Of a DNA stretch of 63,260 nucleotides, positions 27,764-36,114 are shown in pieces. The number at the start of each line of letters is the position of its first letter. Position 1 is the first letter of the stretch. A program made the position numbers and the translations under genes. The stretch is taken from the NCBI GenBank assembly GCA_034112285.1, contig JAWUVP010000083.1, positions 1-63,260 on the forward strand, in the 5' to 3' direction. This DNA is from JAWUVP01 sp034112285 (GTDB lineage: Bacteria; Pseudomonadota; Gammaproteobacteria; JABDGN01). The notes beneath the pieces were generated by a model that did no database searches, had not been told where the DNA came from, and was given only the letters and a program-made list of their open reading frames with translations.

Positions 27764-28775
27764 CAATTTACGCCAACCGTTACGTGCCTTAGTGGCCTTA
27801 TGCTTAGCCTTGCTGGCTTATCATTTTATTAATGAAAAATATAATTATTGGATTGTGTTAACGACCGCGTTATTGTTGCCCACAACAACAGGCGCCACCA
27901 TGCAAAAAGCCATTGGTCGGGTTGCTGGAACACTCATCGGCGTTTTGCTGGGGCTAATGTTCGTAGCCATCATGCCTTTCAATACCGCTTTATATTTTAG
28001 TCTGATTTTTGTTTGTTTGTTTTTTGCTTTGTATCTTTCTAAAAGTCACTACTCGCATGCCATGGTAGCCTCAGGTGCCCTGGTAGTTTTGTTATTGTCT
28101 TATTTTATGGTGCGCGGCAACGTACAGCTAGCTTGGACATTCGTCTTAGCTCGCTTTTTTGACACCTTGCTTGCGGCCACTATCGTTATTGTTGCGGCTT
28201 ATGTCTGCTGGCCGGAAAGTAGCGTGACAAAGGCCAAGCAAATAGCGCATGATTTGCAAATTGCAGTTAAAGCCAGGTTAATTCACCAACTGCAATATTT
28301 AAACAATACGTCATCACAGCCACCTAATCATTCACAGCTTTGCAGTATTTATAAGAAGATTGTCAGCTTGGAACAATTAATTAGCAATTTGCATAATGAG
28401 CCAGAAATCAGCTTTTTACAGCGATATGTTTCTAGCGCGAACTGCTATGGCTTTCAAAGCTTATACAATAATTTATTAGCCATAGAGAGCTTGCTGCCCG
28501 TGCTCAAAAAGCAAACACCTAACCTACCGATGGTGATGACCGCCATCAACAATTTCCTGGCCCTACTAGAAGCAGATGACTCTACCTTTATAATTAAGGG
28601 CTATGTCGCCTTAGTTGATGAAATAAGAAAAATGCAAAGCCAAGGTGCAAACTCTCTCTTCGTTAAACATGTTGCCGTGGGCAGCTTGCTGCTTAACGTG
28701 CGTGATGTTTGCATGCGATTAGAATATATTAATAATGGCAAACGTTTAGATATTGAGGCCGGCCATGGATCCTAA
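27750..28775 (+). CDS. FUSC-family membrane protein, second of a tandem pair
   Basis: 341 residues with about six N-terminal membrane spans and the FUSC_2-like pattern: YNYWIVLTTALLLPTTTGAT, then IGRVAGTLIGVLLGLMFVAI, and a last helix ending in YVCWPES. A soluble helical domain follows (residues ~170-341). Canonical AaeB-type exporters have two such membrane halves in one chain; here the halves are separate overlapping genes. Likely an aromatic-acid or lipophilic-compound efflux component, but the substrate is unknown. It overlaps the methyltransferase gene by 11 bp. Confidence 0.72.
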   Translation: MQIPNNLRQPLRALVALCLALLAYHFINEKYNYWIVLTTALLLPTTTGATMQKAIGRVAGTLIGVLLGLMFVAIMPFNTALYFSLIFVCLFFALYLSKSHYSHAMVASGALVVLLLSYFMVRGNVQLAWTFVLARFFDTLLAATIVIVAAYVCWPESSVTKAKQIAHDLQIAVKARLIHQLQYLNNTSSQPPNHSQLCSIYKKIVSLEQLISNLHNEPEISFLQRYVSSANCYGFQSLYNNLLAIESLLPVLKKQTPNLPMVMTAINNFLALLEADDSTFIIKGYVALVDEIRKMQSQGANSLFVKHVAVGSLLLNVRDVCMRLEYINNGKRLDIEAGHGS

Positions 28776-29442
28776 GCCAACGTATTTAAACGATGAACTT
28801 TATGAATACATGGTACACCATTCTGTGCGGAAAAATAATGCGATAGAAAGCGTTAATGATTTAACCAACGGTAACTTCAAAACAAAAATGCAGTCTTCCG
28901 CCGAGCTGCTGAATTATTTAACTTGGTTTGTAGAATTAACCCAGGCAAAAAAAATACTCGACGTGGGTGTGTTTACCGGGCTCAGCTCATTAGCTATGGT
29001 GCAAGGCTTAACACCTGGAGGAAAAATATTTGCCGTAGATAAAAATGAACGCTTCGCGAAGATGGCACAAGAAAACTGGCAAACCACCGGTGTGGCACAT
29101 GCTATAGAGTTGCATGTGGGCCAGGCCTTACCTTACATGCAAGATTTATTAACAACCCATGCGAACAGCTTCGACCTTATCTATATAGATGCCGACAAAC
29201 CCAATTACGACAATTATTATGAACTTGCTTTGCAGCTAGTGCGTGTTGGCGGTGTGGTGATGCTTGAAAACACTCTGTGGTATGGAAAAGTAATTGACGC
29301 GGCTGACCAAAAAAACTCGACTCAGTTAATACGCGCGTTAAATAAAAAACTCTATGCCGATCCACGCATCAAGCTTTCCATGCTGCCAATAAGTGATGGC
29401 TTAACATTGTGTTTGAAGCAAAAGATTGTTCAAAGCCGGTGA
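28765..29442 (+). CDS. SAM-dependent O-methyltransferase, CCoAOMT-like (family 3)
   Basis: 225 residues from the ATG at 28765, with GAGG (28755-28758) upstream. The SAM fold is shown by ILDVGVFTGLSSLAMV, GGKIFAVDKNERFAKMA, FDLIYIDADKPNYDNYYEL (metal-binding Asp residues) and VMLENTLWYGKV, all typical of caffeoyl-CoA/catechol O-methyltransferase-like enzymes. It is the last gene of the accA operon. Bacterial members methylate catechols or other small phenolics; the natural substrate is unknown. Pairing with FUSC-like exporter genes hints at an aromatic compound (inference). Confidence 0.87.
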   Translation: MDPKPTYLNDELYEYMVHHSVRKNNAIESVNDLTNGNFKTKMQSSAELLNYLTWFVELTQAKKILDVGVFTGLSSLAMVQGLTPGGKIFAVDKNERFAKMAQENWQTTGVAHAIELHVGQALPYMQDLLTTHANSFDLIYIDADKPNYDNYYELALQLVRVGGVVMLENTLWYGKVIDAADQKNSTQLIRALNKKLYADPRIKLSMLPISDGLTLCLKQKIVQSR

Positions 29443-29456
29443 ACTAATATAAACAC

Positions 29457-29740
29457 CGTCGTTGTGAGGAGCACAGCGACGAGGCAATCTCTTAAAAAAC
29501 CCCATCGTTGCGAGGAGCACAGCGATGGGTCAATCTCTTAAAAAACCACGTCGTTGCGAAGAGCATAGCGACGGGGCAATCTCCTGCCGCTGTCGCGTTC
29601 TATATTAAGAATACAATTACCTGCAGGAGATTGCCGCGTCGCTACGCTCCTCGCAACGACGGCCCAGGGGAACGATTCGCTAAAGCACGCGGCAAGTTCT
29701 TAAAAAGCACGTCGTTGCGAAGAGCGCAACGACGCGGGTG
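29457..29740. repeat. Cluster of five REP-like palindromic elements
   Basis: This 335-bp gap between convergent O-methyltransferase and purB genes has no gene. It has five copies of a ~35-bp unit, core GTCGTTGCGAGGAGCACAGC followed by GACG and often GGCAATCTC. Copies start near 29457, 29503, 29549 and 29709 on plus; one near 29624-29662 is inverted. Each core folds into a short hairpin. Copy 2 has A/T where others have G/C at the stem base, on both arms. An open frame across it is repeat translation, not a gene. Confidence 0.85.
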
Positions 29741-29777
29741 AGAAACACATGTCAATCTCATTGTCACCGACAGTGAT

Positions 29778-31145
29778 CTAAACCGCTTCAGCCAAGCTCG
29801 CTGCCAAGCCAATATAATTTTCCGGTGTTAATTCCAACAATTGGGCTTTAGCCTCAGCAGGAATTTCTAAGGTTTGCACAAATTCACGCATCACTTGTGA
29901 ATTAACCTTTTTGCCACGGGTCAACGCTTTTAGTTTTTCATAAGGCTCTGCCACATCATAGCGACGCATAATGGTTTGAATAGCTTCGGCTAACACTTCC
30001 CAATTATTATCCAAGTCGGCCTGTAAGCGCTCTGGGTTGATTTCTAATTTACTCACTCCACGTAAGCACGATTGATAGGCAATATCACTGTGCGCGATAC
30101 CCACGCCCATGTTGCGCATTAAGGTAGAGTCTACCAAATCGCGCTGCCAGCGTGATGTGGGTAATTCACTGGCAAGAAACTGCAAAATAGCATTCGCGAA
30201 CAAGCAATTGCCTTCTGCATTTTCAAAATCAATTGGGTTAACCTTGTGTGGCATTGTGGACGAGCCAATTTCACCTGCTATGGTTTTTTGCTTGAAATAA
30301 CCTAACGAAATATAGCCCCAAATATCACGATTGAAATCAACCAACACCGTATTAAACAGAGCTAATTGATTAAAGAGTTGTGCAATATAATCATGTTGTT
30401 CAATTTGCGCCGTATACGCGTTATAACTCAAACCAAGTTTCGTCACAAATTGCTCACTAAAGGCCGGCCAATCCATATTAGGGTAGGTGACAATATGGGC
30501 ATTAAAATTACCGACCGCACCATTGATTTTTCCGCGTATCGGCAAGGTTGAAAACTGCTCTAATACATTACGTAAACGTTGCACGTAATTAGCAAACTCT
30601 TTGCCCATGGTGGTTGGGGTGGCGGCTTGGCCATGCGTACGAGCCAGCATTGGCTGCGCTGCATAGGTCTTTGCAAGTCGGCTAAGGTCGTTAATAATTT
30701 GCTGCATTTGCGGCATCAACACACTCTGGCGCACTTCTTTGAGCATTAACGCGTAGGCTAAATTATTAATATCGGCTGAGGTGCAAGCAAAATGCACAAA
30801 TTCTTTATAAGCGGCGACTTCTGGCAGCGCATCGAGTTGTTGCTTTAAATAATATTCGACGGCTTTAACATCATGGTTAGTGGTTTTTTCAATATTTTTA
30901 ATCTGTTCGGCACCCTCTAAATCAAAATTATCGACAATGGATATTAAAAATTGTTCGGCGTTAACAGAAAACGGCGCAACTTCATTTATTTCTTTTGCAT
31001 GAGAGAGCGCAATTAACCATTGAACTTCAACTTGTAACCGGGCTTTAAACAGGCCGTATTCAGATAAAATGGGCCCAAGCTTGGCGGTACGCCTGGCATA
31101 GCGCCCATCAATGGGGGAAATAGCAGTAAGAGAAGTAAATTTCAT
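29778..31145 (-). CDS. purB: Adenylosuccinate lyase PurB
   Basis: Acts twice in purine synthesis, cleaving SAICAR and adenylosuccinate with release of fumarate. 455 residues from the ATG at 31145, giving the family N-terminus MKFTSLTAISPIDGRYARR; an upstream in-frame start adds only eight residues. Signatures: EKTTNHDVKAVEYYLK, FVHFACTSADINNLAYALM, ARTHGQAATPTTMGKE, and the fumarase-superfamily flexible loop GSSTMPHKVNPIDFENAEG. Length matches E. coli PurB (456). Confidence 0.96.
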   Translation of the reverse strand: MKFTSLTAISPIDGRYARRTAKLGPILSEYGLFKARLQVEVQWLIALSHAKEINEVAPFSVNAEQFLISIVDNFDLEGAEQIKNIEKTTNHDVKAVEYYLKQQLDALPEVAAYKEFVHFACTSADINNLAYALMLKEVRQSVLMPQMQQIINDLSRLAKTYAAQPMLARTHGQAATPTTMGKEFANYVQRLRNVLEQFSTLPIRGKINGAVGNFNAHIVTYPNMDWPAFSEQFVTKLGLSYNAYTAQIEQHDYIAQLFNQLALFNTVLVDFNRDIWGYISLGYFKQKTIAGEIGSSTMPHKVNPIDFENAEGNCLFANAILQFLASELPTSRWQRDLVDSTLMRNMGVGIAHSDIAYQSCLRGVSKLEINPERLQADLDNNWEVLAEAIQTIMRRYDVAEPYEKLKALTRGKKVNSQVMREFVQTLEIPAEAKAQLLELTPENYIGLAASLAEAV

Positions 31146-31251
31146 CGTTATTAAACACCTTATTGTCAAAAACCGCGCGATTATATCATACCCAGCAGCA
31201 AGATTGGGCTTGTCAAATTAGACGGCATTGTATATATTTCAACCACTCAAC

Positions 31252-31278
31252 TTGACAGTACTAGGGTTAATCTATAGC
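31252..31278 (+). promoter_or_regulatory. Possible promoter of the MFS gene
   Basis: TTGACA (31252-31257) and TATAGC (31273-31278) with a short 15-bp spacer in the gap divergent from purB. The perfect -35 is convincing, the spacing is poor. Confidence 0.4.
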
Positions 31279-31312
31279 ATCTTGCGAACTGTATATATAG
31301 GTGTAATGACAT

Positions 31313-32596
31313 ATGACTGAAAGAAAATTCACAAAATGGTTTCCCTGGTTAATTTGGTGTGTACCGTGCCTGTTTTATTTCTATGATGTTGTACTACGTG
31401 TGCTACCTAGCACCATGGCTGATCATTTGATGAGCCAATTTCATATTAATGCCACGCAGTTTGGTATTTTTGCTGCCTATTACTACTATTCTTATACTGC
31501 AATGCAAATTCCTGTCGGGGTTATTTTAGATCACTTTAGCATTCGTAAGTCGCTATTGGCAGCCTGCATCGTTTGTATCATCGGTTTGTTCCTGGTCCAC
31601 ATGGTGACTAATGTTTATATTGCCAGCATGGGCCGCTTTATCATGGGCTTTGGTTGTGCATTTGCTTTCGTAGCCGTACTAAAGGTTGCCACGGTTTGGT
31701 TGGCGCCACGCCATTTTGGTATGGTGGCTTGTATTGCTGATTCACTCGGCATGTTAGCCGGAATTTTTGCCGATTTAATCATCACCAAATTAAATGTTTC
31801 TTTTGGCTATCAGAGCACCATGTGGACCGTGGCCTTAATTGGCGTCATTGTGGCTGCTCTAATCTTGTTTGTTTTACGTGATAGTCCAAAAACGCGTGAA
31901 TTAGATCAGCAAGTCACCCGCGAAGCAAAATCTTTTAGTCATATTTTTCGCGAATTGGCCAACATGATCAAGAATCCACAAATTTGGATCATTGGTGTTT
32001 TAGGTGCTTTAGCGTATTTGCCATCTTCTGCTTTAGGCGATGTTTGGGGCATCCCTTATTTATCTACCGTTTACCACATGAGCACCATTGAAGCAGGGCG
32101 AATCATGTCTACATTCTTCTTTGGCTGGATGATTGTAGGACCATTTGTGGGTGAATTGTCCGATCATTTCCGCAATCGTAAAATGCCGATCGTGATAAGT
32201 TTATTCTTAGATGCGGTCTTATTAACATTAATTTTATATGTGCCTTATAAACTAGATTATCATGTAGCGCATTGGATTTTATATGTCGCCTTTTTCTTGT
32301 TTGGCGCATTGACCAGTACCCATCCATTAATCTTTGCCTTAGCAAAAGAAAACTATGACAAATCTGTTGCAGGTACCGTCGTTGCCCTCACAAACTGTTT
32401 AGTCATGCTAGGCGGGGTGGTGTTTCAGCCCTTAACAGGCTACATGATTGATACCGTACATCGTCACTTTACGTTGGGTACCAAGGCTTACACGCCTTTA
32501 GACTTTACCCTAGGCATTGCACTGGTGCCAGTTTCATTGCTGGTTGCTGCCATTATTGCGATGTGGCTGAAAGATACGGGTAAAACGTTAGTTTAG
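31313..32596 (+). CDS. MFS transporter (family common in Legionella/Coxiella-type bacteria)
   Basis: 427 residues with 12 predicted membrane helices. It opens with WFPWLIWCVPCLFYFYDVVL and LPSTMADHLMSQF, then has IPVGVILDHFSIRKSLL as the loop 2-3 MFS motif, and GRFIMGFGCAFAFVAVLK in TM4. The overall pattern resembles the second MFS gene at 38671-39927 and transporters found in several copies in intracellular gammaproteobacteria. Such proteins often import amino acids, nucleosides or organic acids, but no substrate can be assigned. It sits between hflD and purB on the opposite strand to both and ends 3 bp from the hflD stop. Confidence 0.85.
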   Translation: MTERKFTKWFPWLIWCVPCLFYFYDVVLRVLPSTMADHLMSQFHINATQFGIFAAYYYYSYTAMQIPVGVILDHFSIRKSLLAACIVCIIGLFLVHMVTNVYIASMGRFIMGFGCAFAFVAVLKVATVWLAPRHFGMVACIADSLGMLAGIFADLIITKLNVSFGYQSTMWTVALIGVIVAALILFVLRDSPKTRELDQQVTREAKSFSHIFRELANMIKNPQIWIIGVLGALAYLPSSALGDVWGIPYLSTVYHMSTIEAGRIMSTFFFGWMIVGPFVGELSDHFRNRKMPIVISLFLDAVLLTLILYVPYKLDYHVAHWILYVAFFLFGALTSTHPLIFALAKENYDKSVAGTVVALTNCLVMLGGVVFQPLTGYMIDTVHRHFTLGTKAYTPLDFTLGIALVPVSLLVAAIIAMWLKDTGKTLV

Positions 32597-32599
32597 AGC

Positions 32600-33202
32600 C
32601 TATGAATTAGACATAAGGCGGCTGCGGCAAAAAAACAATTGCCAACGCCGGCCGCCTATTTGACGCCACGCAATCGCGGAACGTAAGCCCGCTAACAGCA
32701 AAGCGCGTATCTTTTGCATAATATCAGCTTGCTCCAAATATTCAGGCTTACCTTCTATCATAATACGCTGCGGCCATTGCCCCAAGGTATCGCTATATAG
32801 GCTAGCTATATTGGCAATAACTTCAGGGGCTAACGGGCCAAAAAAATCTACCTGGGTTACTATTTGCTCCACCCCGCGATCCAACGCTGCTTGCGTTTCG
32901 CCTGATTTGCTCAGCTTACGTTCAAAATGAATCAAGTTGACGACATAGCGTATAAGTTGCGCATTGGCAGTGGCTTTGGCCGATAAGCATTTTTCAAGCT
33001 CAACTGAGCCAAGCTTTACACCATCAGCGCCACCATATATATCCGCCACAGATTGAGCATCTATTTGATAAAGGCTATTTATTGAGTGGGCAAACATATC
33101 CTCATTGCAGGCGCCATGCTGGGCCAATTCATTGACTAAGCTCGCGGCTTGGCACATGCCAGCTAAGCAAAGGCGAATATCACCGTAAGTGCGCTTACCC
33201 AC
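32600..33202 (-). CDS. hflD: High-frequency lysogenization protein HflD homologue
   Basis: 200-residue helical protein encoded next to mnmA. Family-like features are LCLAGMCQAASLVNELAQHG near the N-terminus, SINSLYQIDAQSVADIYGG and LIHFERKLSK. In E. coli HflD is a peripheral membrane protein that interacts with phage lambda CII; its general role is unclear. Start is GTG at 33202, overlapping mnmA by 8 bp. The last ~12 residues (RRWQLFFCRSRLMSNS) look non-conserved. Confidence 0.88.
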   Translation of the reverse strand: MGKRTYGDIRLCLAGMCQAASLVNELAQHGACNEDMFAHSINSLYQIDAQSVADIYGGADGVKLGSVELEKCLSAKATANAQLIRYVVNLIHFERKLSKSGETQAALDRGVEQIVTQVDFFGPLAPEVIANIASLYSDTLGQWPQRIMIEGKPEYLEQADIMQKIRALLLAGLRSAIAWRQIGGRRWQLFFCRSRLMSNS

Positions 33203-34289
33203 AAATAATCCCTCCGCCTAGGCAAATGTCACCCTGATAAAACACAACAGACTGACCCGGAGTCACTGAGCGTTGTGGGCTATCAAAATTAACGTTGGCA
33301 ATGGCATCAGCATTTAGCTCGACGGTGCATAAAATATTACGGTCATCTTGGCGGTAGCGCGTTTTAGCTGTGCAGCACAGCGGCAGTGGAGGGCATTCAC
33401 CGCTCACCCAATGTAATTGTTCGCAGCGCAAGCTGGCCCGATATAAAGCAGGGTGATGCTTGCCTTGCACCACTTGTAAGACATTGCGGGTTAAATCTTT
33501 GCCGGTGACATACCAGGGCGTGTTATCGCCTTGTTGCAGGCCACCAATTCCCAACCCTTGACGCTGCCCATATGTATAAAACATCAGGCCATCGTGCTGG
33601 CCTAGCACCTCACCTTCAAGTGTTTCAATATTACCGGGCTGAGAGGGCAGGTATTCGCTTAAAAAATTCTTAAATTTGCGCTCACCAATAAAGCAGATGC
33701 CAGTACTATCTTTTTTATTGTATGTCACCAGGCCATGTTCTTCAGCCAATTGGCGAACCTTGGTTTTTTGTAACGCTCCGATGGGAAACAAAGAGGGCGC
33801 AAGCTGCTGCTGGTTGAGTAAATAAAGAAAATACGACTGATCTTTGCCGGGATCAAGGCCTTTACAGAGCTGGTACCGTCCAGCTACGAATTGTTTTTGA
33901 ACATAATGCCCCGTGGCAATATAATCTGCCTTCAGCTCCGTTTGGGCATAATGCAAAAAAGCTTTGAATTTAATTTCTTTGTTGCACAAAACATCTGGGT
34001 TGGGCGTACGCCCGAGGGTGAACTCTTCTAAAAAGTGCGCGAACACGGTATCCCAATATTCTTTCGCAAAATTAACCGCATGTAAGGTTATACCCAGTTT
34101 TTGGCATACGGCTTCAGCATCGTTGAGATCTATTTCAGCGGAACAATATTCACTGTCATCATCTTCTTCCCAGTTTTTCATAAACAAGCCTTCAACTTGA
34201 TAGCCTTGCTGCTGAAGCAACAAGGCACTGACCGAAGAATCCACCCCGCCAGACATGCCGACGACCACTTTTGTATTTGCGTTATTCAT
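33195..34289 (-). CDS. mnmA: tRNA-specific 2-thiouridylase MnmA
   Basis: Installs sulfur at C2 of the wobble uridine in tRNA Lys, Glu and Gln. 364 residues. PP-loop VVVGMSGGVDSSVSALLL; catalytic Cys in TPNPDVLCNKEIKFK; second Cys in DSTGICFIGERKF; target-recognition and C-terminal barrel domains follow, with YTYGQRQGLGIGG and SVTPGQSVVFYQGD. The downstream gene is hflD, the usual partner. Confidence 0.97.
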   Translation of the reverse strand: MNNANTKVVVGMSGGVDSSVSALLLQQQGYQVEGLFMKNWEEDDDSEYCSAEIDLNDAEAVCQKLGITLHAVNFAKEYWDTVFAHFLEEFTLGRTPNPDVLCNKEIKFKAFLHYAQTELKADYIATGHYVQKQFVAGRYQLCKGLDPGKDQSYFLYLLNQQQLAPSLFPIGALQKTKVRQLAEEHGLVTYNKKDSTGICFIGERKFKNFLSEYLPSQPGNIETLEGEVLGQHDGLMFYTYGQRQGLGIGGLQQGDNTPWYVTGKDLTRNVLQVVQGKHHPALYRASLRCEQLHWVSGECPPLPLCCTAKTRYRQDDRNILCTVELNADAIANVNFDSPQRSVTPGQSVVFYQGDICLGGGIICG

Positions 34290-34555
34290 GCTGCGAATTA
34301 TACATCAAGAATGAACATAAATTACACGTCAGCAAAATAAGTTGTAGGTTATTGCCCTGTTATGCGTGAGAGATTGCCCCGCGACATTGAAGGTCATTGA
34401 CCGGGTTGCCCGGAAGAAGACTCTGTTTAGTTTCAATAAGTTGAGTAAATCATCAAATAACTTACCCGAAAAGTAGCAAGTCCTCGCGGGCTAGATGAGT
34501 AGGAGCATCAAAAATATTTTGTCTGAATTTATTACAAAAAAACTAAAACAAAGCA

Positions 34556-34583
34556 TTTACAGCCTATTTTATTGGCGTATAGT
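34556..34583 (+). promoter_or_regulatory. Predicted distal icd promoter
   Basis: TTTACA (34556-34561), 16-bp spacer, TATAGT (34578-34583). It would give a leader of about 260 nt ahead of icd, containing the hairpin and short open frame below. Confidence 0.45.
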
Positions 34584-34652
34584 CCTCACTTCAAATTCGT
34601 CACAATACACCCATTGCTACATTTTGAACAAGAATTGTAGAGAGCCCAGCGT

Positions 34653-34769
34653 ATGAGAGCATTAAAAGCTTATTGCGCAAACAGCTTTCTTTCGCGCACT
34701 AAGCAGACAAAAAAACATAACTGCTTAGTGCGCCCACTCTTTTGTATTAAAAATCCTGACCCACGCTAA
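34653..34769 (+). CDS. Possible 38-residue leader peptide upstream of icd
   Basis: ATG at 34653 to TAA at 34767-34769, reading MRALKAYCANSFLSRTKQ and ending in K-N-P-D-P-R. The frame spans both arms of a perfect hairpin. The Shine-Dalgarno is weak (AGAGAG) and no homologue is recognised. It may be chance, or a translated leader whose ribosomes affect the hairpin. Confidence 0.2.
   Translation: MRALKAYCANSFLSRTKQTKKHNCLVRPLFCIKNPDPR
34694..34733 (+). promoter_or_regulatory. Perfect 13-bp hairpin in the icd leader
   Basis: GCGCACTAAGCAG (34694-34706) pairs perfectly with CTGCTTAGTGCGC (34721-34733) around the A-rich loop ACAAAAAAACATAA. The following CCACTCTTTTG has only a weak T-stretch, so it is a poor terminator. 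Either a leader RNA element or a protein-binding palindrome. Confidence 0.6.
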
Positions 34770-34809
34770 ACCTTCAATTTAAATCCTAGATGCATTTCAG
34801 AGCAAAAAA

Positions 34810-34818
34810 TGCTATTCT
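34810..34818 (+). promoter_or_regulatory. Predicted proximal extended -10 promoter of icd
   Basis: TGCTATTCT (34810-34818) is an extended -10 element 34 bp before the icd ATG. With a start near 34825 the leader would be about 28 nt and would exclude the upstream hairpin. Confidence 0.4.
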
Positions 34819-34852
34819 TCGCGCTTTGTAACTCAATGGAGACACGACCTCA

Positions 34853-36109
34853 ATGACCTACCAACATATCACAGTGCCAAGCGATGGCGAAAAAATCACT
34901 CAAGCTGACAACCAAGCCCCTGTAGTCCCTAATCATCCTATTATTCCTTTCATTGAAGGCGATGGTATTGGTGCTGATATTACTCCAGTCATGAAAAAAG
35001 TCGTCGATGCCGCCGTTAAAAAAGCTTATAACGGTGAGAAAAAAATTGCCTGGATGGAAGTTTACGCCGGTGAAAAAGCCGTCAATGTTTACGGTGGCGA
35101 CACCTGGCTTCCTGAAGAAACCTTAGACGCCATGCGCGAATACCACATTGGTATTAAAGGCCCGTTAACAACCCCTGTAGGCGGCGGTATACGCTCATTA
35201 AACGTTGCCCTGCGCCAAATGCTCGACTTGTTCGTTTGCATGCGCCCAGTACAATATTTTCAAGGTACGCCTAGCCCAGTGAAGCGTCCCCAGGACGTAG
35301 ACATGGTTATCTTCCGTGAAAATTCAGAAGACATCTACGCCGGCATTGAATGGGCCGCGGACAGCCCAGAAGCCAAAAAAGTTATCGACTTTTTGCGCAA
35401 TGAAATGGGCGTGACTAAAATTCGTTTCCCAGAAGGCTGCGGCATCGGTGTGAAACCCGTGTCAAAACAAGGCACAGAGCGGTTAGTGCGCCAAGCCATT
35501 CAATATACTATCGACAACGACCGTTCTTCACTTACCTTGGTACATAAAGGTAATATTATGAAATTTACCGAAGGTGCGTTTAAAGATTGGGGCTATGAAT
35601 TAGCCAAGCGCGAATTTGGTGCCACCGAAATTGATGGCGGCCCATGGTGCAAGTTTGCTAATCCACAAACCGGTAAAGAAATCATAGTCAAAGACGTGAT
35701 TGCTGATGCATTCCTACAACAAATTCTAACCCGTCCAGCGGAATATAGCGTAATTGCTACGCTTAACCTCAATGGCGATTACATTTCAGATGCTTTAGCA
35801 GCTGAAGTCGGCGGCATTGGTATTGCACCGGGCGCCAACATTGGTGGTGACGTAGCTATCTTTGAAGCCACTCATGGCACCGCACCAAAATATGCCGGTC
35901 AAGATAAAGTGAACCCAGGTTCATTGATTCTCTCTGCCGAAATGATGCTACGTTATATGGGTTGGACAGAAGCTGCCGATTTAATTATTGGCGCCACTGA
36001 AAGCACCATCAACAAAAAAACCGTCACCTATGACTTTGAGCGTTTAATGGATGACGCCACATTGTTAAGCTGTTCAGCATTTGGTGATGCGCTAATCTCT
36101 AATATGTAA
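34853..36109 (+). CDS. icd: NADP-dependent isocitrate dehydrogenase
   Basis: TCA-cycle enzyme, 418 residues, the E. coli-like dimeric class. Key sites: IPFIEGDGIGADITPVMK, the substrate loop GGGIRSLNVALRQ with the serine that AceK phosphorylates in E. coli, VDMVIFRENSEDIYAGIEW, KGNIMKFTEGAFKDWGYELA, and the cofactor region ATLNLNGDYISDALAAEVGG with ATHGTAPKYAG. Its stop is only 5 bp from the holB start; a terminator-like hairpin inside holB probably ends its transcript. Confidence 0.97.
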   Translation: MTYQHITVPSDGEKITQADNQAPVVPNHPIIPFIEGDGIGADITPVMKKVVDAAVKKAYNGEKKIAWMEVYAGEKAVNVYGGDTWLPEETLDAMREYHIGIKGPLTTPVGGGIRSLNVALRQMLDLFVCMRPVQYFQGTPSPVKRPQDVDMVIFRENSEDIYAGIEWAADSPEAKKVIDFLRNEMGVTKIRFPEGCGIGVKPVSKQGTERLVRQAIQYTIDNDRSSLTLVHKGNIMKFTEGAFKDWGYELAKREFGATEIDGGPWCKFANPQTGKEIIVKDVIADAFLQQILTRPAEYSVIATLNLNGDYISDALAAEVGGIGIAPGANIGGDVAIFEATHGTAPKYAGQDKVNPGSLILSAEMMLRYMGWTEAADLIIGATESTINKKTVTYDFERLMDDATLLSCSAFGDALISNM

Positions 36110-36114
36110 GCTGG

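Larger units (their letters stand above)
34290..34852. other. 563-bp divergent region between mnmA and icd
   Basis: No convincing protein gene. A degenerate half REP-like sequence (around 34,368-34,385) and a short GC palindrome CCGGGTTGCCCGG (34401-34413) lie on the mnmA side. The icd side holds two possible promoters, a short open frame and a perfect 13-bp hairpin, listed separately. No tRNA-like fold was seen. Confidence 0.6.

Noticed and set aside
29508..29741. 77-codon open frame on the plus strand
   Set aside because: Lies wholly in the REP cluster and encodes repeat peptide (CAPRNDG-like).
34401..34413. CCGGGTTGCCCGG as a terminator or tRNA arm
   Set aside because: No T-tract follows, and no acceptor, anticodon or T-arm pairing is present around it.
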